Source: Phycisphaerae bacterium (GTDB taxonomy: Bacteria > Planctomycetota > Phycisphaerae > Tepidisphaerales > Tepidisphaeraceae). From it: 32,858 nt of DNA. Of this stretch, positions 16,349-24,946 are shown in pieces. The first letter of the stretch is position 1. Each line of letters starts with the position of its first letter. The stretch spans positions 1 to 32,858 of the forward strand of contig JACMML010000210.1 in the NCBI GenBank assembly GCA_014379105.1, given 5' to 3'. A model generated the notes under the pieces. It saw only the letters and a program-made list of their open reading frames with translations. It searched no databases and was not told where the DNA came from. The position numbers were made by a program, and so were the translations under genes.

Positions 16349-18595
16349 TCAGACTTTATGAGTCGCGTGCGCGGCTCCGTTGCCACTGGATTTGTCACCG
16401 GCCGCAGCAGTGCCTGCCGTTCGTCCGGACGAAGCCGTCGGGAGCGCCCGCTGTCCTTCGCGCGGATAGGACATATCGGAAAACAGGTCGCGGCCGTCGG
16501 CGCGGCGGACGTCATTGACGATCACGCCCAGCATGGTCGCGCCGGCGTTCATGAGACGGTCTACGGATTCGACGCCGTGCTTCAGCGTGCACTTGCCGGC
16601 TCGCATCACCAGCAGCGTGGATTTGCATGCCGCGCTGATGATCGTCGCGTCGGCGACCGGCATCACCGGCGGGGCATCGACCAGGATCGTGTCGTACGTG
16701 CTTCCGCATTGGGTAAGCAGCACGCGGAACTGGTCGCCGTTGAGTAGCTCCGCGGGGTTAGACGCGTGCTGGCCGGCGGGGAGGATGTCGAGATTCTCGA
16801 TGCCGCTCCACTGGATCGCCGATCGCACGTCGCATTCGCCGCTGAGCACCGACGATAGGCCCATGTTTCCTTCGAGCTTGTAGATCTTCTGGACCGACGG
16901 ATTACGCAGGTCGGCATCAATCAACAGCGTCCGACGGCCGGCTTTGGCCATCGTGATTGCCAGGTTGCTGCAGGTGATGGTCTTGCCGTCCGACGGGAAC
17001 GGCGAGGTGACCAGGATCGCCCCGGTCTTCTGAGTCCGGGCACCGACTCGCAATGCCGTTCGAATGATGCGAAACGCCTCGGCGACATCAGAGTGCGGAT
17101 GCAACTCCACCTGCCGGCCCAGCCGTGGCAGGCTTGTATCGCCACGGGCGTGCGGAACGGCGCCGAGCACCGGACGCTTGAGTGCGAAGCGGACTTCGTC
17201 GACCGAGCGGATCTTGCGATCGGTGATATCCAGCAGGAAAGCGCACAGCGCACCCAGCGCGAGCCCCATTACCCCCGCCATAGCCATCACTTTGCGTGGT
17301 CTTGGGGTGATATCAAGCGTTTCGCCTTCACCGCGCTGGACGACGGTGATATTGAGCACAGCTTCCAACGTGCGCGTATCGATCGCGCGCAGTTTGGCGT
17401 CGCTGTTTTTAGATTCCACCTGCTCCTGATCGAGGCGATCCTGTAGCGCCTTAAGTCCCGCTTGCAATGCGTTCAGCTTCGACGCTTCAATGCGCTGAGC
17501 GTCCAAAGAACGCCGGTACTCCGTCGCGAGCCTGGACGCCTCTTCATAGCGCTGTCGGCACTGCGCGATATAGTTCTTGGACACCTGCGATGCCATTTCG
17601 TCCAACTGATAATTCGCCACCGCGAGCTGGTTCTGAAGTGCGACCGACCGAGTGTGACGAGTGCCTATTTCGGCCTTGCGCATCGCGATTTCGAATTCGA
17701 GTGCGTAAATTCCCTCTTCGATCTCCCGCAGCTTTTTGATGCTGCCTTCGAGACCTTTTTCGTTGGCCAGAGCCTGAGAAAGCAGTTCGCTCGAGTCCTT
17801 TGCCGCGATCGCCGATTCGTACGCCGCCAATTCTTTGATGGCGGTGGTCTCGGCCTCGGTCAAATTCTGCGAAAGCGTCGCAAGGCGATCAATGACGACG
17901 TTCCCTTTGTCCGTGATATACGAAAGCTCCGGATGCTTCTGCCGGTAGGACTGCACATCTTCTTGTGCCGCAACAAGCCGTTCGTCACGATGCTGCTTCT
18001 CCGTGCGAATGACTGCAATGATCTTGCTGTTGCTAGAACTGGGACGCGATGAGTCGGTCTGCGACGCAACATATTCGTCCAAAATCGCGTTCACGATCTT
18101 CACAGCGTCCGCCGGCACTTTGCAGGAGAATGAGATGCTCAGAACGCTCAGCCCTTTGTCGATCTGGACATCGAGGCCTTGGCGGAGCACGCGCGCCTTA
18201 TCCGCGTGAGGGGCGACGGTTTCAAGATTTGCGATTTCCGGCGATGCCGCAACGACTGCCAAGAGCTGATTCGACTTAAGCAGCTCACTTTGGAGGTATA
18301 GGTAACTATCGGCAGATGTCACTTCACCTGGCGCGCCTTCGCTGCCGGCGTGTTGCTGAACGTAAACCCGGGCCGAACTGGTGAACGCCAGGGGGGTGCG
18401 GTGGAGGTAATACCATCCACCGGCCATGCAGATTCCGAGTACGAAAAGGAGTGCAAGCCGGTGCCGCCAGAATGCGTACAGCGGGCTTCGCTGCGGCCCG
18501 ACGGCCGGCGACACGTCACTGTCGACTCGCAGCGATGCGGGGGCGGGTGACGGAATCAATGCTTCCGATGGTTGCTCGTGACGTTGCATGGTCAT
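16349..18595 (-). CDS. Wzc-like chain-length determinant and BY-kinase (polysaccharide co-polymerase)
   Basis: I choose the ATG at 18595 (748 residues, MTMQRHEQPSEAL). The frame is open to 18739, but that extension is Arg-rich and unlike the family. Residues about 47-64 form TM1 (LALLFVLGICMAGGWYYL). A Wzz-type periplasmic region with long coiled-coil helices follows (about 130-400), then TM2 around VMAMAGVMGLALGALCAFLL. The cytoplasmic ATPase has Walker A SPFPSDGKT with Lys538, Walker A' TLLIDADLRNPS and Walker B DTILVDAPPV. Such proteins set chain length and export in Wzy-type systems through cycles of tyrosine phosphorylation. Odd here: the C-terminal tail after the ATPase has only one Tyr (SDMSYPREG) instead of the usual Tyr cluster and is Ala/Gly/Ser-rich. 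It is the first gene of the operon. Confidence 0.92.
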   Translation of the reverse strand: MTMQRHEQPSEALIPSPAPASLRVDSDVSPAVGPQRSPLYAFWRHRLALLFVLGICMAGGWYYLHRTPLAFTSSARVYVQQHAGSEGAPGEVTSADSYLYLQSELLKSNQLLAVVAASPEIANLETVAPHADKARVLRQGLDVQIDKGLSVLSISFSCKVPADAVKIVNAILDEYVASQTDSSRPSSSNSKIIAVIRTEKQHRDERLVAAQEDVQSYRQKHPELSYITDKGNVVIDRLATLSQNLTEAETTAIKELAAYESAIAAKDSSELLSQALANEKGLEGSIKKLREIEEGIYALEFEIAMRKAEIGTRHTRSVALQNQLAVANYQLDEMASQVSKNYIAQCRQRYEEASRLATEYRRSLDAQRIEASKLNALQAGLKALQDRLDQEQVESKNSDAKLRAIDTRTLEAVLNITVVQRGEGETLDITPRPRKVMAMAGVMGLALGALCAFLLDITDRKIRSVDEVRFALKRPVLGAVPHARGDTSLPRLGRQVELHPHSDVAEAFRIIRTALRVGARTQKTGAILVTSPFPSDGKTITCSNLAITMAKAGRRTLLIDADLRNPSVQKIYKLEGNMGLSSVLSGECDVRSAIQWSGIENLDILPAGQHASNPAELLNGDQFRVLLTQCGSTYDTILVDAPPVMPVADATIISAACKSTLLVMRAGKCTLKHGVESVDRLMNAGATMLGVIVNDVRRADGRDLFSDMSYPREGQRALPTASSGRTAGTAAAGDKSSGNGAAHATHKV

Positions 18596-18643
18596 TTGCC
18601 TGCTGGAAAAGGTCGTTATCGTGAGGTTCCAAGACGATCGGCC

Positions 18644-18656
18644 GGGACTTCGTCCC
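18644..18656 (-). other. Small hairpin in the operon leader (GGGAC-GAA-GTCCC)
   Basis: A perfect 5-bp stem with a GAA triloop as read on the minus strand lies about 50 nt before the start of the Wzc-like gene. There is no T-run after it, so it is not a terminator. It could be an RNA element read by the operon's NusG homologue. Short stems arise easily by chance. Confidence 0.3.
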
Positions 18657-18731
18657 TTTCGGTGCACGCCCGATTCTGTCCGATTAGCCAAAACTGACCG
18701 GGCCTTAACCCGACGTTGGATATGTCCCACC

Positions 18732-18747
18732 AGTGCCACACGGCACT
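18732..18747 (-). other. Hairpin in the operon leader (AGTGCC-GTGT-GGCACT)
   Basis: A perfect 6-bp inverted repeat with a 4-nt loop lies in the predicted 5' leader of the polysaccharide operon, with no T-run following. It is the most stable of the three small stems in the leader. A role in antitermination or in RNA stability is possible but not shown. Confidence 0.35.
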
Positions 18748-18889
18748 CGTATTCGCGGCAAGCACTAAATCAATAGAGCTGGCCGCAGAGACCTCACAGA
18801 TGTGAAACCTGGCTCAAAGGAGACGTTTACGTTCCCCTGAACTTTTCATCGCGAATCCGATTCGCTGATTAGATTTCTCCCAACCTAAT

Positions 18890-18907
18890 ACTCCTAACCT
18901 AAGGAGT
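18890..18907 (-). other. Inverted repeat ACTCCT / AGGAGT near the predicted transcript start
   Basis: A 6-bp perfect inverted repeat with a 6-nt gap lies 17-34 nt downstream of the predicted start of the minus-strand transcript. It could be an early RNA hairpin or a protein-binding site. On the plus strand it is followed by a T-rich stretch (TTTTATATAG), but no plus-strand gene ends before it, so a terminator is unlikely. Confidence 0.3.
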
Positions 18908-18934
18908 TTTATATAGTGACTTGGCGTACATCAT

Positions 18935-18950
18935 TGCAACTACAATGCCG
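18935..18950 (-). promoter_or_regulatory. Predicted sigma-54 (-24/-12) promoter of the polysaccharide operon
   Basis: The minus strand reads CGGCATTGTAGTTGCA. Against TGGCAC-N5-TTGCA it keeps GGCA and TTGCA exactly, with the obligatory GG and GC dinucleotides 10 nt apart. Two of eleven consensus positions differ. Transcription would start near 18924, giving a leader of about 330 nt. Sigma-54 control of polysaccharide loci paired with PEP-CTERM proteins is known in other bacteria. I cannot point to an activator site, and none of the genes in the window encodes a sigma-54 activator. Confidence 0.45.
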
Positions 18951-19525
18951 TAAACCTCGGAGATTTATTTAAGTTTCCACCATATACAGTCCGAGTGTAG
19001 CGAATGGGATAAATAGAGAAGAAAAACGTCCCGCAAATTGTCGCACCTGCCCTCATGCGTCCTCAATCAAGCAAATGATGTCCGTCCTGCCCATATTTAC
19101 AGCATAAGGCGGGGTGGATTGGGGTGCCGCAACATAATTAGGATACCTCGATCCCGCCGCGAGCCCGAATTTGCGCCCGCACGGATGGGCTCTTCTCATG
19201 GACCACAATCCTCGCGCGCTTCGAGTGACTCAACAAGCCTGTTGTTCCCAATCTCGAACAGCCTACATCGCTAAGTAACTAATCATTTCAATCTGGGTAA
19301 CTTCTCCAGTCGTCAAAATTGCCATAAGTTCACTGGATTGTTGTTGCAATACTCCAACCTGCAGGGCTAAACTCCCGTTTGGCTTCTGTATGCGACGTCC
19401 TGACGGAGTTGGAGACTCAGGAAACGCTGCAAAGCCAGCTTCGTCAACTGGCTGGTGCCACCCCGTGGCCGGCTCGATCAACGGCGATTCCTTCTGCGTC
19501 CAAACACCATGATTTGCACCCTTGC
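18951..19525. other. Intergenic stretch upstream of the modular surface protein
   Basis: This divergent spacer of about 575 nt between the operon promoter and the PA14 protein gene holds no coding region I can support. The left end (18951-19030) is AT-rich, as expected for an activator-binding or promoter region. No clear -35/-10 pair for the plus-strand gene could be found. Open frames here are short and lack ribosome sites. Confidence 0.5.
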
Positions 19526-19530
19526 GGAGG
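19526..19530 (+). promoter_or_regulatory. Strong ribosome binding site of the modular surface protein
   Basis: GGAGG lies five bases before the ATG at 19536. Such a full site is rare in this window, where most starts have none, and it fixes the start just before the LEPR-XLL-type N-terminus. Confidence 0.8.
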
Positions 19531-19535
19531 CTTAA

Positions 19536-22500
19536 ATGCCCGATCCACGTATTGCCCGCCTCGTTGCTTCTATTACAAACACAAAACCTCAACTTGAAAA
19601 CCTCGAAGCCCGAAATCTGCTCGCCGACGCGACCGGATTGATCGGCCAATATTTCGCAAACACGGATCTTTCCGGAAACCCGCGCGGGCGGACGGATCAG
19701 AACGTCAATTTTGACTGGAACCGCGAAGCGCCGATCGAAGGCTTGAAGCGCACAGATTTCTCCGTGCGCTGGACCGGCCTGGTTACGCCGCAGGTGTCGG
19801 GTGCCCACACCTTCATCACCCGAAGCGACGATGGTGTACGCGTGTGGGTGAATGGGCAGTTGCTGATCAACAACTGGTCGGACCATGCCGAGACCACCGA
19901 TCAGGGGAAAATATCGCTGCGGGCAGGTGAGAGCTATACTCTCGAAATGGATTATTACCAGAAGAGCGGACTCGCCACAGCGATGCTCCTGTGGTCTGTC
20001 TTGGGAGCGCCCGCTCAAGTCATCCCAACCGAGACGTTCACACCGCGTCCCGCCGCCGCTGCGGTTGCACCGAGCGAACTGAAGGCATCTTCGGATTCAA
20101 CCACGACTATCGATCTTACGTGGACCGATCCCTCCGACGGCTCCAATGGGTTTATCGTTGAGCGTTCCGAGAACGGGGTCGACTACAAGCAAATCGCGAC
20201 GCTCGGCGTGGGCGCGACAAAACACACCGACAAAAACGTCGCGCTCGGAATGCTCTATTTTTATCGCGTCACCGCGACCGGCAGCAAGACGCAGTCGGCG
20301 GCGATCGCGACGGGTCCGGTTACGCCACAGCCGCCGTCGGGCGTCGCTGGGGACGGACACGGGCTATTGGGAACGTACTACAACGGTAAAGCGTTTGAGG
20401 ATCTGGTCCTCACGCGCGTTGATCCCCAGCTGGATTTTGACTGGGGACAGAACGCGCCTGCCGATAAGCTCGGGAAAACAAAGTATTCTGTGCTCTGGAC
20501 CGGCCAGATTCGCGCCGCCGAGAGCGGCAAGTACACCATTTACACCAGCTCGGACGATGGCGTGCGCATGTGGATCGGCGACAAGCGCATCATCAACAAC
20601 TACTCCGATCACGCGGTCACGACCGACAGCGCCGAAGTATCGCTCGAGGCTGGGCAGCGATATGACGTCGCGATCCAATACTACAACGACGCGCTGAGCG
20701 GAACACTCAAGCTGTTCTGGACACCACCTGGCGGGACCAAGGCCGTTATCCCAACGCAGTATCTTTTCCCATCCAGCAAATCAACTGGGAGCGGCGTCAG
20801 CTCGGCGCCGATCGCGCCGACCGGCTTAACCGCAACCGATTCTTCGCGCGGTTCTGTATCGGGAGTCACGCTGTCGTGGACAGATGTCCCAGCCGAGTCG
20901 GGATATAACATCCAGCGTTCCACCGATGGCATGACCTTTAACACGGTCGCCACGACAGATGCCGATGAGACCAAGTACGTCGACGAGCGCACCATCGCCG
21001 GCACGTCCTACGTCTACCGAATTATTGCTTACAATTCGATCGGCTCTTCGCCATCAAGTAATGTCGCGGCCGTCACCACCAAGGCGATTGGAAAGCCTCC
21101 GGTTGAGCATCTTGCTCTGAACAAACCTACGTTCTCTTCCTCAAATGAAACGCCGCAACTCAGCGCCGCCAATGCGACCGATGGCAGCGCTTCGACGCGG
21201 TGGTCCAGCACCTTCACCGACCCACAGTGGATCTATGTCGACTTAGGGGCCGCGTTCAATGTGATGGAGGTCAAGCTCGACTGGGATCAGGCGTATGCCA
21301 AATCGTTCGAGATCAATGTCTCTGATGATACCCAGACTTGGCGCACCATTTACGCCAATACCGATAGCGTCGGCGGCAAACAGGTCATCAGCGGGCTCAG
21401 CGGGCAGGGGCGCTATGTGCGCGTACTCGGGCTCAAGCGCAAGACGGAATGGGGCTACAGCCTTAATGAGTTTGATGTCAGCGGCACGCCCGTGCCGTTG
21501 GCGATCGCCGACGCGCCACAGGCGCCGACGCTCAAGGCGCTCAGCGGCGAGATCATCCTGACCTGGACCGGCGTGGCGCGGGCTCGGACCTACAACATCT
21601 ATCGCGGCGTCAAGCCTGGTGAAATCTCGAATAAGCCGATCGCGACGGATGTCACGGTTAACGAATACGCCGATCGGAATCTCGCGCCCGAAACGATCTA
21701 TTATTACGCGATCAGTGCCGTGAATGAATCAGGAGAAAGCGCATGGTCCAGTGAAGCCTCCGCCAGGACGCTTCCACCGCCGCCGGCGGGTCCGGTGGGG
21801 GTGAAAGCGACCGCTTCGTCGCCGTCGCGCGTCGTGATCTCTTGGAAGGATGTCGCGTCGGCGAGCGGGTACGTGATTTCCCGCTCCACCGACGGCACGA
21901 ACTACCAGGAGGTCGGTAATAGTGCGCAGCTGATCACCTCGTTCACCGACACCGGACTGACCCCATCGACCAAGTATTTCTACACCGTCGCCGCGAAAGG
22001 CGCGTGGGGAACCTCTCTCTCGAGCGCGCCAGCCACAGTATCGACCCTCGAAGCGCCGCCACCGCCGCCGAGCGCCAGCATCCTCGCACCGGCAAAGGTT
22101 CGAGCGGTCGCTACGTCCACATCCAATGTCACGATCTCGTGGGCACATGTTGCCGGCGCGTCCGGCTTCGAAGTAATGCGGTCATCGGATGGTCAGAATT
22201 ACACGCGCGTCGCGGTGGTGGGCCCGGACATCAACAACTGTGTTGACAGCACACTCGCCGCGGGAACGAACTATTCGTACCGTGTGATCACCCAGTCAAC
22301 ATCCGGCAACTCACAGCCGAGCGTAGTGGCATCCGCGACAACCGAAGCGCAGTGGTCGGACTCCGGACAACCCGCGCCCGAGACGACCGGTGGCTGGACC
22401 ACCGTCACCGCGCCGGGGATCTTCACGCCTAAATCCACTCAGCCGAACAATATTTTCTACGCCGGAATGCCCATCAATTTCGAGCTTGGGAACACCGCCG

Positions 22501-24800
22501 TCACCTACCATGTGCGGGATTACGAAGGCAATCTGGTCGATAAGGGCATCGCAAAACCGAACACCACGCTCGGTGTCTCAAAGCCCGGCTGGTACAAGCT
22601 CTATGTCTACGGCGCCAACGCGACGCCGCAATTCGGGAATATCGTTGGCACTGCTAATTTTGTCGTATTCCGAAACGATCCGAACTTCGCAAAAGTCACC
22701 GATCTTTATCAAGGCGGCTGGTACTACATCTCCAAAGGATTGACGCGCGTTGACGCGGGAATTGATTTTGCCTGGGGCTATGGTTCGCCTGGCGGCTCGA
22801 TTGGCAGCGCGAACTACGCAGTGGAGTGGACCGGTCAGGTTCAGCCGAAGTTCACCGAATCGTACACGTTTACCACCAAGTCGGACGACGGCGTGCGGCT
22901 ATGGGTGGACGGAAAATTACTGATCAACAATTGGACGCCGCACGCCGCCGCCATCGATAATGCATCAATTTCGCTCGAAGCCGGCCGCCGATATGACATC
23001 AAGGTGCAGTACTTCCAAGGCGGGTGGGATTCGACAATCTCGCTGGCTTGGTCCAGCCCGAGCACGCCGAAGGAAATCGTCCCCGCCAACGTACTTTTCC
23101 CAACCGTGAGCACGCTGACGGCAGGCGGATTGACTGGTACCTATTACAACGGGCTCACCAGCGGCGATCCATCCGAAAATCAGGTCGTGCGTGATGTCAC
23201 CGGCATGGGTCCGGAACGTCTGAATATCGCCGACACGAGTGATCCGCAGAAGGCCATTGAATCGGTGCAACTTACCATCGCGGCGTCTCACGCACTGGCG
23301 GTAGGACGTGATGCGGTGCGGCCTAACGACCTGCTCCTTGCTTTCACCAACGGCACGAGCAACCTCGCGAGCGTGAAGCAAATCGTCACGGCGCTGCAGG
23401 ACAAGGTGAAGTACTGGGAAGGACAGAATGAGCCGAATTATCACTTTAAGGGCCGTGATTATGTCGCGGTGCAGAAGGCGTTTTACGAAACCGTCAAGAG
23501 CGTGAATCCGAAGTTGAAAGTGATCGGACCGGCCACGGTGTCGATCATTCCGGATGGCGAAGGGCTTTACTGGCTGTCCGATTTCCTCGACGCCGGCGGC
23601 GGCAAATATATCGATGCGCTCTCCTTCCATTTCTATAACTCCAACTACGGGTCGCTCGCACAGATGCGCCGTTCGCTCGACGGCCTCAAGGCGCTGATGG
23701 CCAAGCACGGTCTTCAGGACATGCCGCTGTGGCAGACCGAGCAGGGATATCCGGCCGCGGTGTACGGTGCTTACACGCCGAAGATCCAAGGCCAATGGCA
23801 GATGCTGCAGATGATGACCTTCGAGCAATACGGCATCCCCAAGGAACAGAACGTGCTCTGGTACGACGTCAGCCACGGCTTCTGGGACGTGCCGCACTGG
23901 TGGCAGAACGATGACGGCACGCTGAACCCGGCCGCGTCACTGATGCGCGTCTGGTCGGAGGAACTGTTTGGTAAGAAGTTCCAGTCGGCGTACGACTTCG
24001 GTTCGGCGAACCACATGTTCATCGGCAATCTGTTTAGCGGTTCGGGCAAATCCGTCGCCGCGTTCATGGCCGCGGGACATAACGACGGACTGATCACGCT
24101 TAACGTCAGTGGCGATACGCTGAAAGTCATCAGCGCCTTTGGTGAAGAGCGGGTGATGCCCGTAATCCAAGGCCAAGTGCAGCTCCAACTCGGCGCCGAG
24201 CCGGTCTACGTTGAGATCGCATCCGGCCAGACGCTTGCGGTGCAGCGCGACGACTGGGGCACGAATCTCGCGCGTCAGCCGGGCACCACCGCGTCATACT
24301 CGGAGAAGCCCAATTCCCCGGGCATCGAGAAGATCATCAATGGCACCGAGGAGAACTGGTATTGGGACGGCATCTCCCCATGGGGAGACGGCAACTACAC
24401 CAATCCGAACGGCTGGGTGCAGGTCTCGCTGCCGTCGGTGCAGACGGTGTCGCGTGTCGTGATTCGCGCCGCGTCGCCGTGGCAACTCTCCGGTACGCTG
24501 CTCGATTACGAACTACAGTACGAATCGAATGGCCGCTGGATCACGTTGAACCATGTGAAGCAGCAGTCAAAGACTTTTGGCGTTCTCACACCGATCGCAC
24601 GCACAACCGCCGACAGCTTCTTCGACAATCAGTATGTGTTCATGAGTGAGTTCGCGCCGTTCCAGGCCCAGAACATCCGCCTGCTGGTACATGCAGTGAC
24701 CTACGGCGGCGGCGCGACGCCATTGATCCCACAAGCCGGCGGTCAGGCGTCACCGACGCCGACATTGAGCCTTACGGAGTTTGAGATCTATGGAAAATGA
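19536..24800 (+). CDS. Giant modular surface protein: LEPR-XLL-type N-terminus, 3 PA14, 5 FN3, 2 F5/8C and a GH-A-like glycosidase domain
   Basis: This 1754-residue protein has no classic signal peptide. The N-terminus holds LENLEARNLLADA (residues about 21-33), a variant of the LEPR-XLL motif found at the start of large planctomycete surface proteins. Domains in order are PA14 (32-170, RSDDGVRVWVNGQLLINNW), FN3 (177-267), PA14 (274-415, SSDDGVRMWIGD), FN3 (424-518), F5/8 type C (524-655, ATDGSASTRW), three FN3 (661-941), a beta domain (about 945-1050, APGIFTPK to KPGWYKLYVYG), PA14 (1052-1191) and an alpha/beta glycosidase-like region (about 1205-1590). The last is a second F5/8C-type domain (about 1600-1754). 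In the glycosidase region, GQNEPN gives a likely acid/base Glu1299 and WQTEQGYP a likely nucleophile Glu1402, the spacing expected for clan GH-A. PA14 and F5/8C domains bind sugars. It is divergent to the polysaccharide operon, so it may bind or cut that polymer. The substrate is unknown. Confidence 0.88.
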   Translation: MPDPRIARLVASITNTKPQLENLEARNLLADATGLIGQYFANTDLSGNPRGRTDQNVNFDWNREAPIEGLKRTDFSVRWTGLVTPQVSGAHTFITRSDDGVRVWVNGQLLINNWSDHAETTDQGKISLRAGESYTLEMDYYQKSGLATAMLLWSVLGAPAQVIPTETFTPRPAAAAVAPSELKASSDSTTTIDLTWTDPSDGSNGFIVERSENGVDYKQIATLGVGATKHTDKNVALGMLYFYRVTATGSKTQSAAIATGPVTPQPPSGVAGDGHGLLGTYYNGKAFEDLVLTRVDPQLDFDWGQNAPADKLGKTKYSVLWTGQIRAAESGKYTIYTSSDDGVRMWIGDKRIINNYSDHAVTTDSAEVSLEAGQRYDVAIQYYNDALSGTLKLFWTPPGGTKAVIPTQYLFPSSKSTGSGVSSAPIAPTGLTATDSSRGSVSGVTLSWTDVPAESGYNIQRSTDGMTFNTVATTDADETKYVDERTIAGTSYVYRIIAYNSIGSSPSSNVAAVTTKAIGKPPVEHLALNKPTFSSSNETPQLSAANATDGSASTRWSSTFTDPQWIYVDLGAAFNVMEVKLDWDQAYAKSFEINVSDDTQTWRTIYANTDSVGGKQVISGLSGQGRYVRVLGLKRKTEWGYSLNEFDVSGTPVPLAIADAPQAPTLKALSGEIILTWTGVARARTYNIYRGVKPGEISNKPIATDVTVNEYADRNLAPETIYYYAISAVNESGESAWSSEASARTLPPPPAGPVGVKATASSPSRVVISWKDVASASGYVISRSTDGTNYQEVGNSAQLITSFTDTGLTPSTKYFYTVAAKGAWGTSLSSAPATVSTLEAPPPPPSASILAPAKVRAVATSTSNVTISWAHVAGASGFEVMRSSDGQNYTRVAVVGPDINNCVDSTLAAGTNYSYRVITQSTSGNSQPSVVASATTEAQWSDSGQPAPETTGGWTTVTAPGIFTPKSTQPNNIFYAGMPINFELGNTAVTYHVRDYEGNLVDKGIAKPNTTLGVSKPGWYKLYVYGANATPQFGNIVGTANFVVFRNDPNFAKVTDLYQGGWYYISKGLTRVDAGIDFAWGYGSPGGSIGSANYAVEWTGQVQPKFTESYTFTTKSDDGVRLWVDGKLLINNWTPHAAAIDNASISLEAGRRYDIKVQYFQGGWDSTISLAWSSPSTPKEIVPANVLFPTVSTLTAGGLTGTYYNGLTSGDPSENQVVRDVTGMGPERLNIADTSDPQKAIESVQLTIAASHALAVGRDAVRPNDLLLAFTNGTSNLASVKQIVTALQDKVKYWEGQNEPNYHFKGRDYVAVQKAFYETVKSVNPKLKVIGPATVSIIPDGEGLYWLSDFLDAGGGKYIDALSFHFYNSNYGSLAQMRRSLDGLKALMAKHGLQDMPLWQTEQGYPAAVYGAYTPKIQGQWQMLQMMTFEQYGIPKEQNVLWYDVSHGFWDVPHWWQNDDGTLNPAASLMRVWSEELFGKKFQSAYDFGSANHMFIGNLFSGSGKSVAAFMAAGHNDGLITLNVSGDTLKVISAFGEERVMPVIQGQVQLQLGAEPVYVEIASGQTLAVQRDDWGTNLARQPGTTASYSEKPNSPGIEKIINGTEENWYWDGISPWGDGNYTNPNGWVQVSLPSVQTVSRVVIRAASPWQLSGTLLDYELQYESNGRWITLNHVKQQSKTFGVLTPIARTTADSFFDNQYVFMSEFAPFQAQNIRLLVHAVTYGGGATPLIPQAGGQASPTPTLSLTEFEIYGK

Positions 24801-24865
24801 GTCGGGGAAACGAGTCTGGAAAATAAAGCGGATGACGTTCGGCCGTGAAGAGAACGGGCGGAAAA

Positions 24866-24938
24866 AGCGGCGTACAGGGTTCGAACCTGCGACCTGAAGT
24901 TTGGAAAACTTCTGCTCTACCAACTGAGCTAACGCCGC
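24866..24938 (-). tRNA. tRNA-Gly (anticodon TCC)
   Basis: The minus strand folds as a standard tRNA. The 7-bp acceptor is GCGGCGT/ACGCCGC, the D-arm is GCTCAGTTGGTAGAGC, the anticodon stem GAAGT/ACTTC encloses loop TTTCCAA (anticodon TCC at 24903-24905), and the T-arm is GCAGG-TTCGAAC-CCTGT. The discriminator base is U, as usual for bacterial tRNA-Gly, and CCA is not encoded. It reads GGA codons. Its 5' end is only 8 nt after the stop of the acyltransferase gene, so it probably shares that transcript or uses a promoter inside the coding region. A T5 run follows the 3' end. Confidence 0.97.
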
Positions 24939-24946
24939 AACGCCTC

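Noticed and set aside
18922-18939. Plus-strand sigma-54-like sequence TTGGCGTACATCATTGCA facing the giant surface gene
   Set aside because: GG and GC are 11 nt apart instead of the strict 10, and the AC of TGGCAC is missing. It shares the palindromic TTGCAA with the better minus-strand site.
22965-23897. Minus-strand open frame of 310 codons inside the surface protein gene
   Set aside because: It is opposite the glycosidase region, which has clear motifs on the plus strand. The antisense sequence has none.
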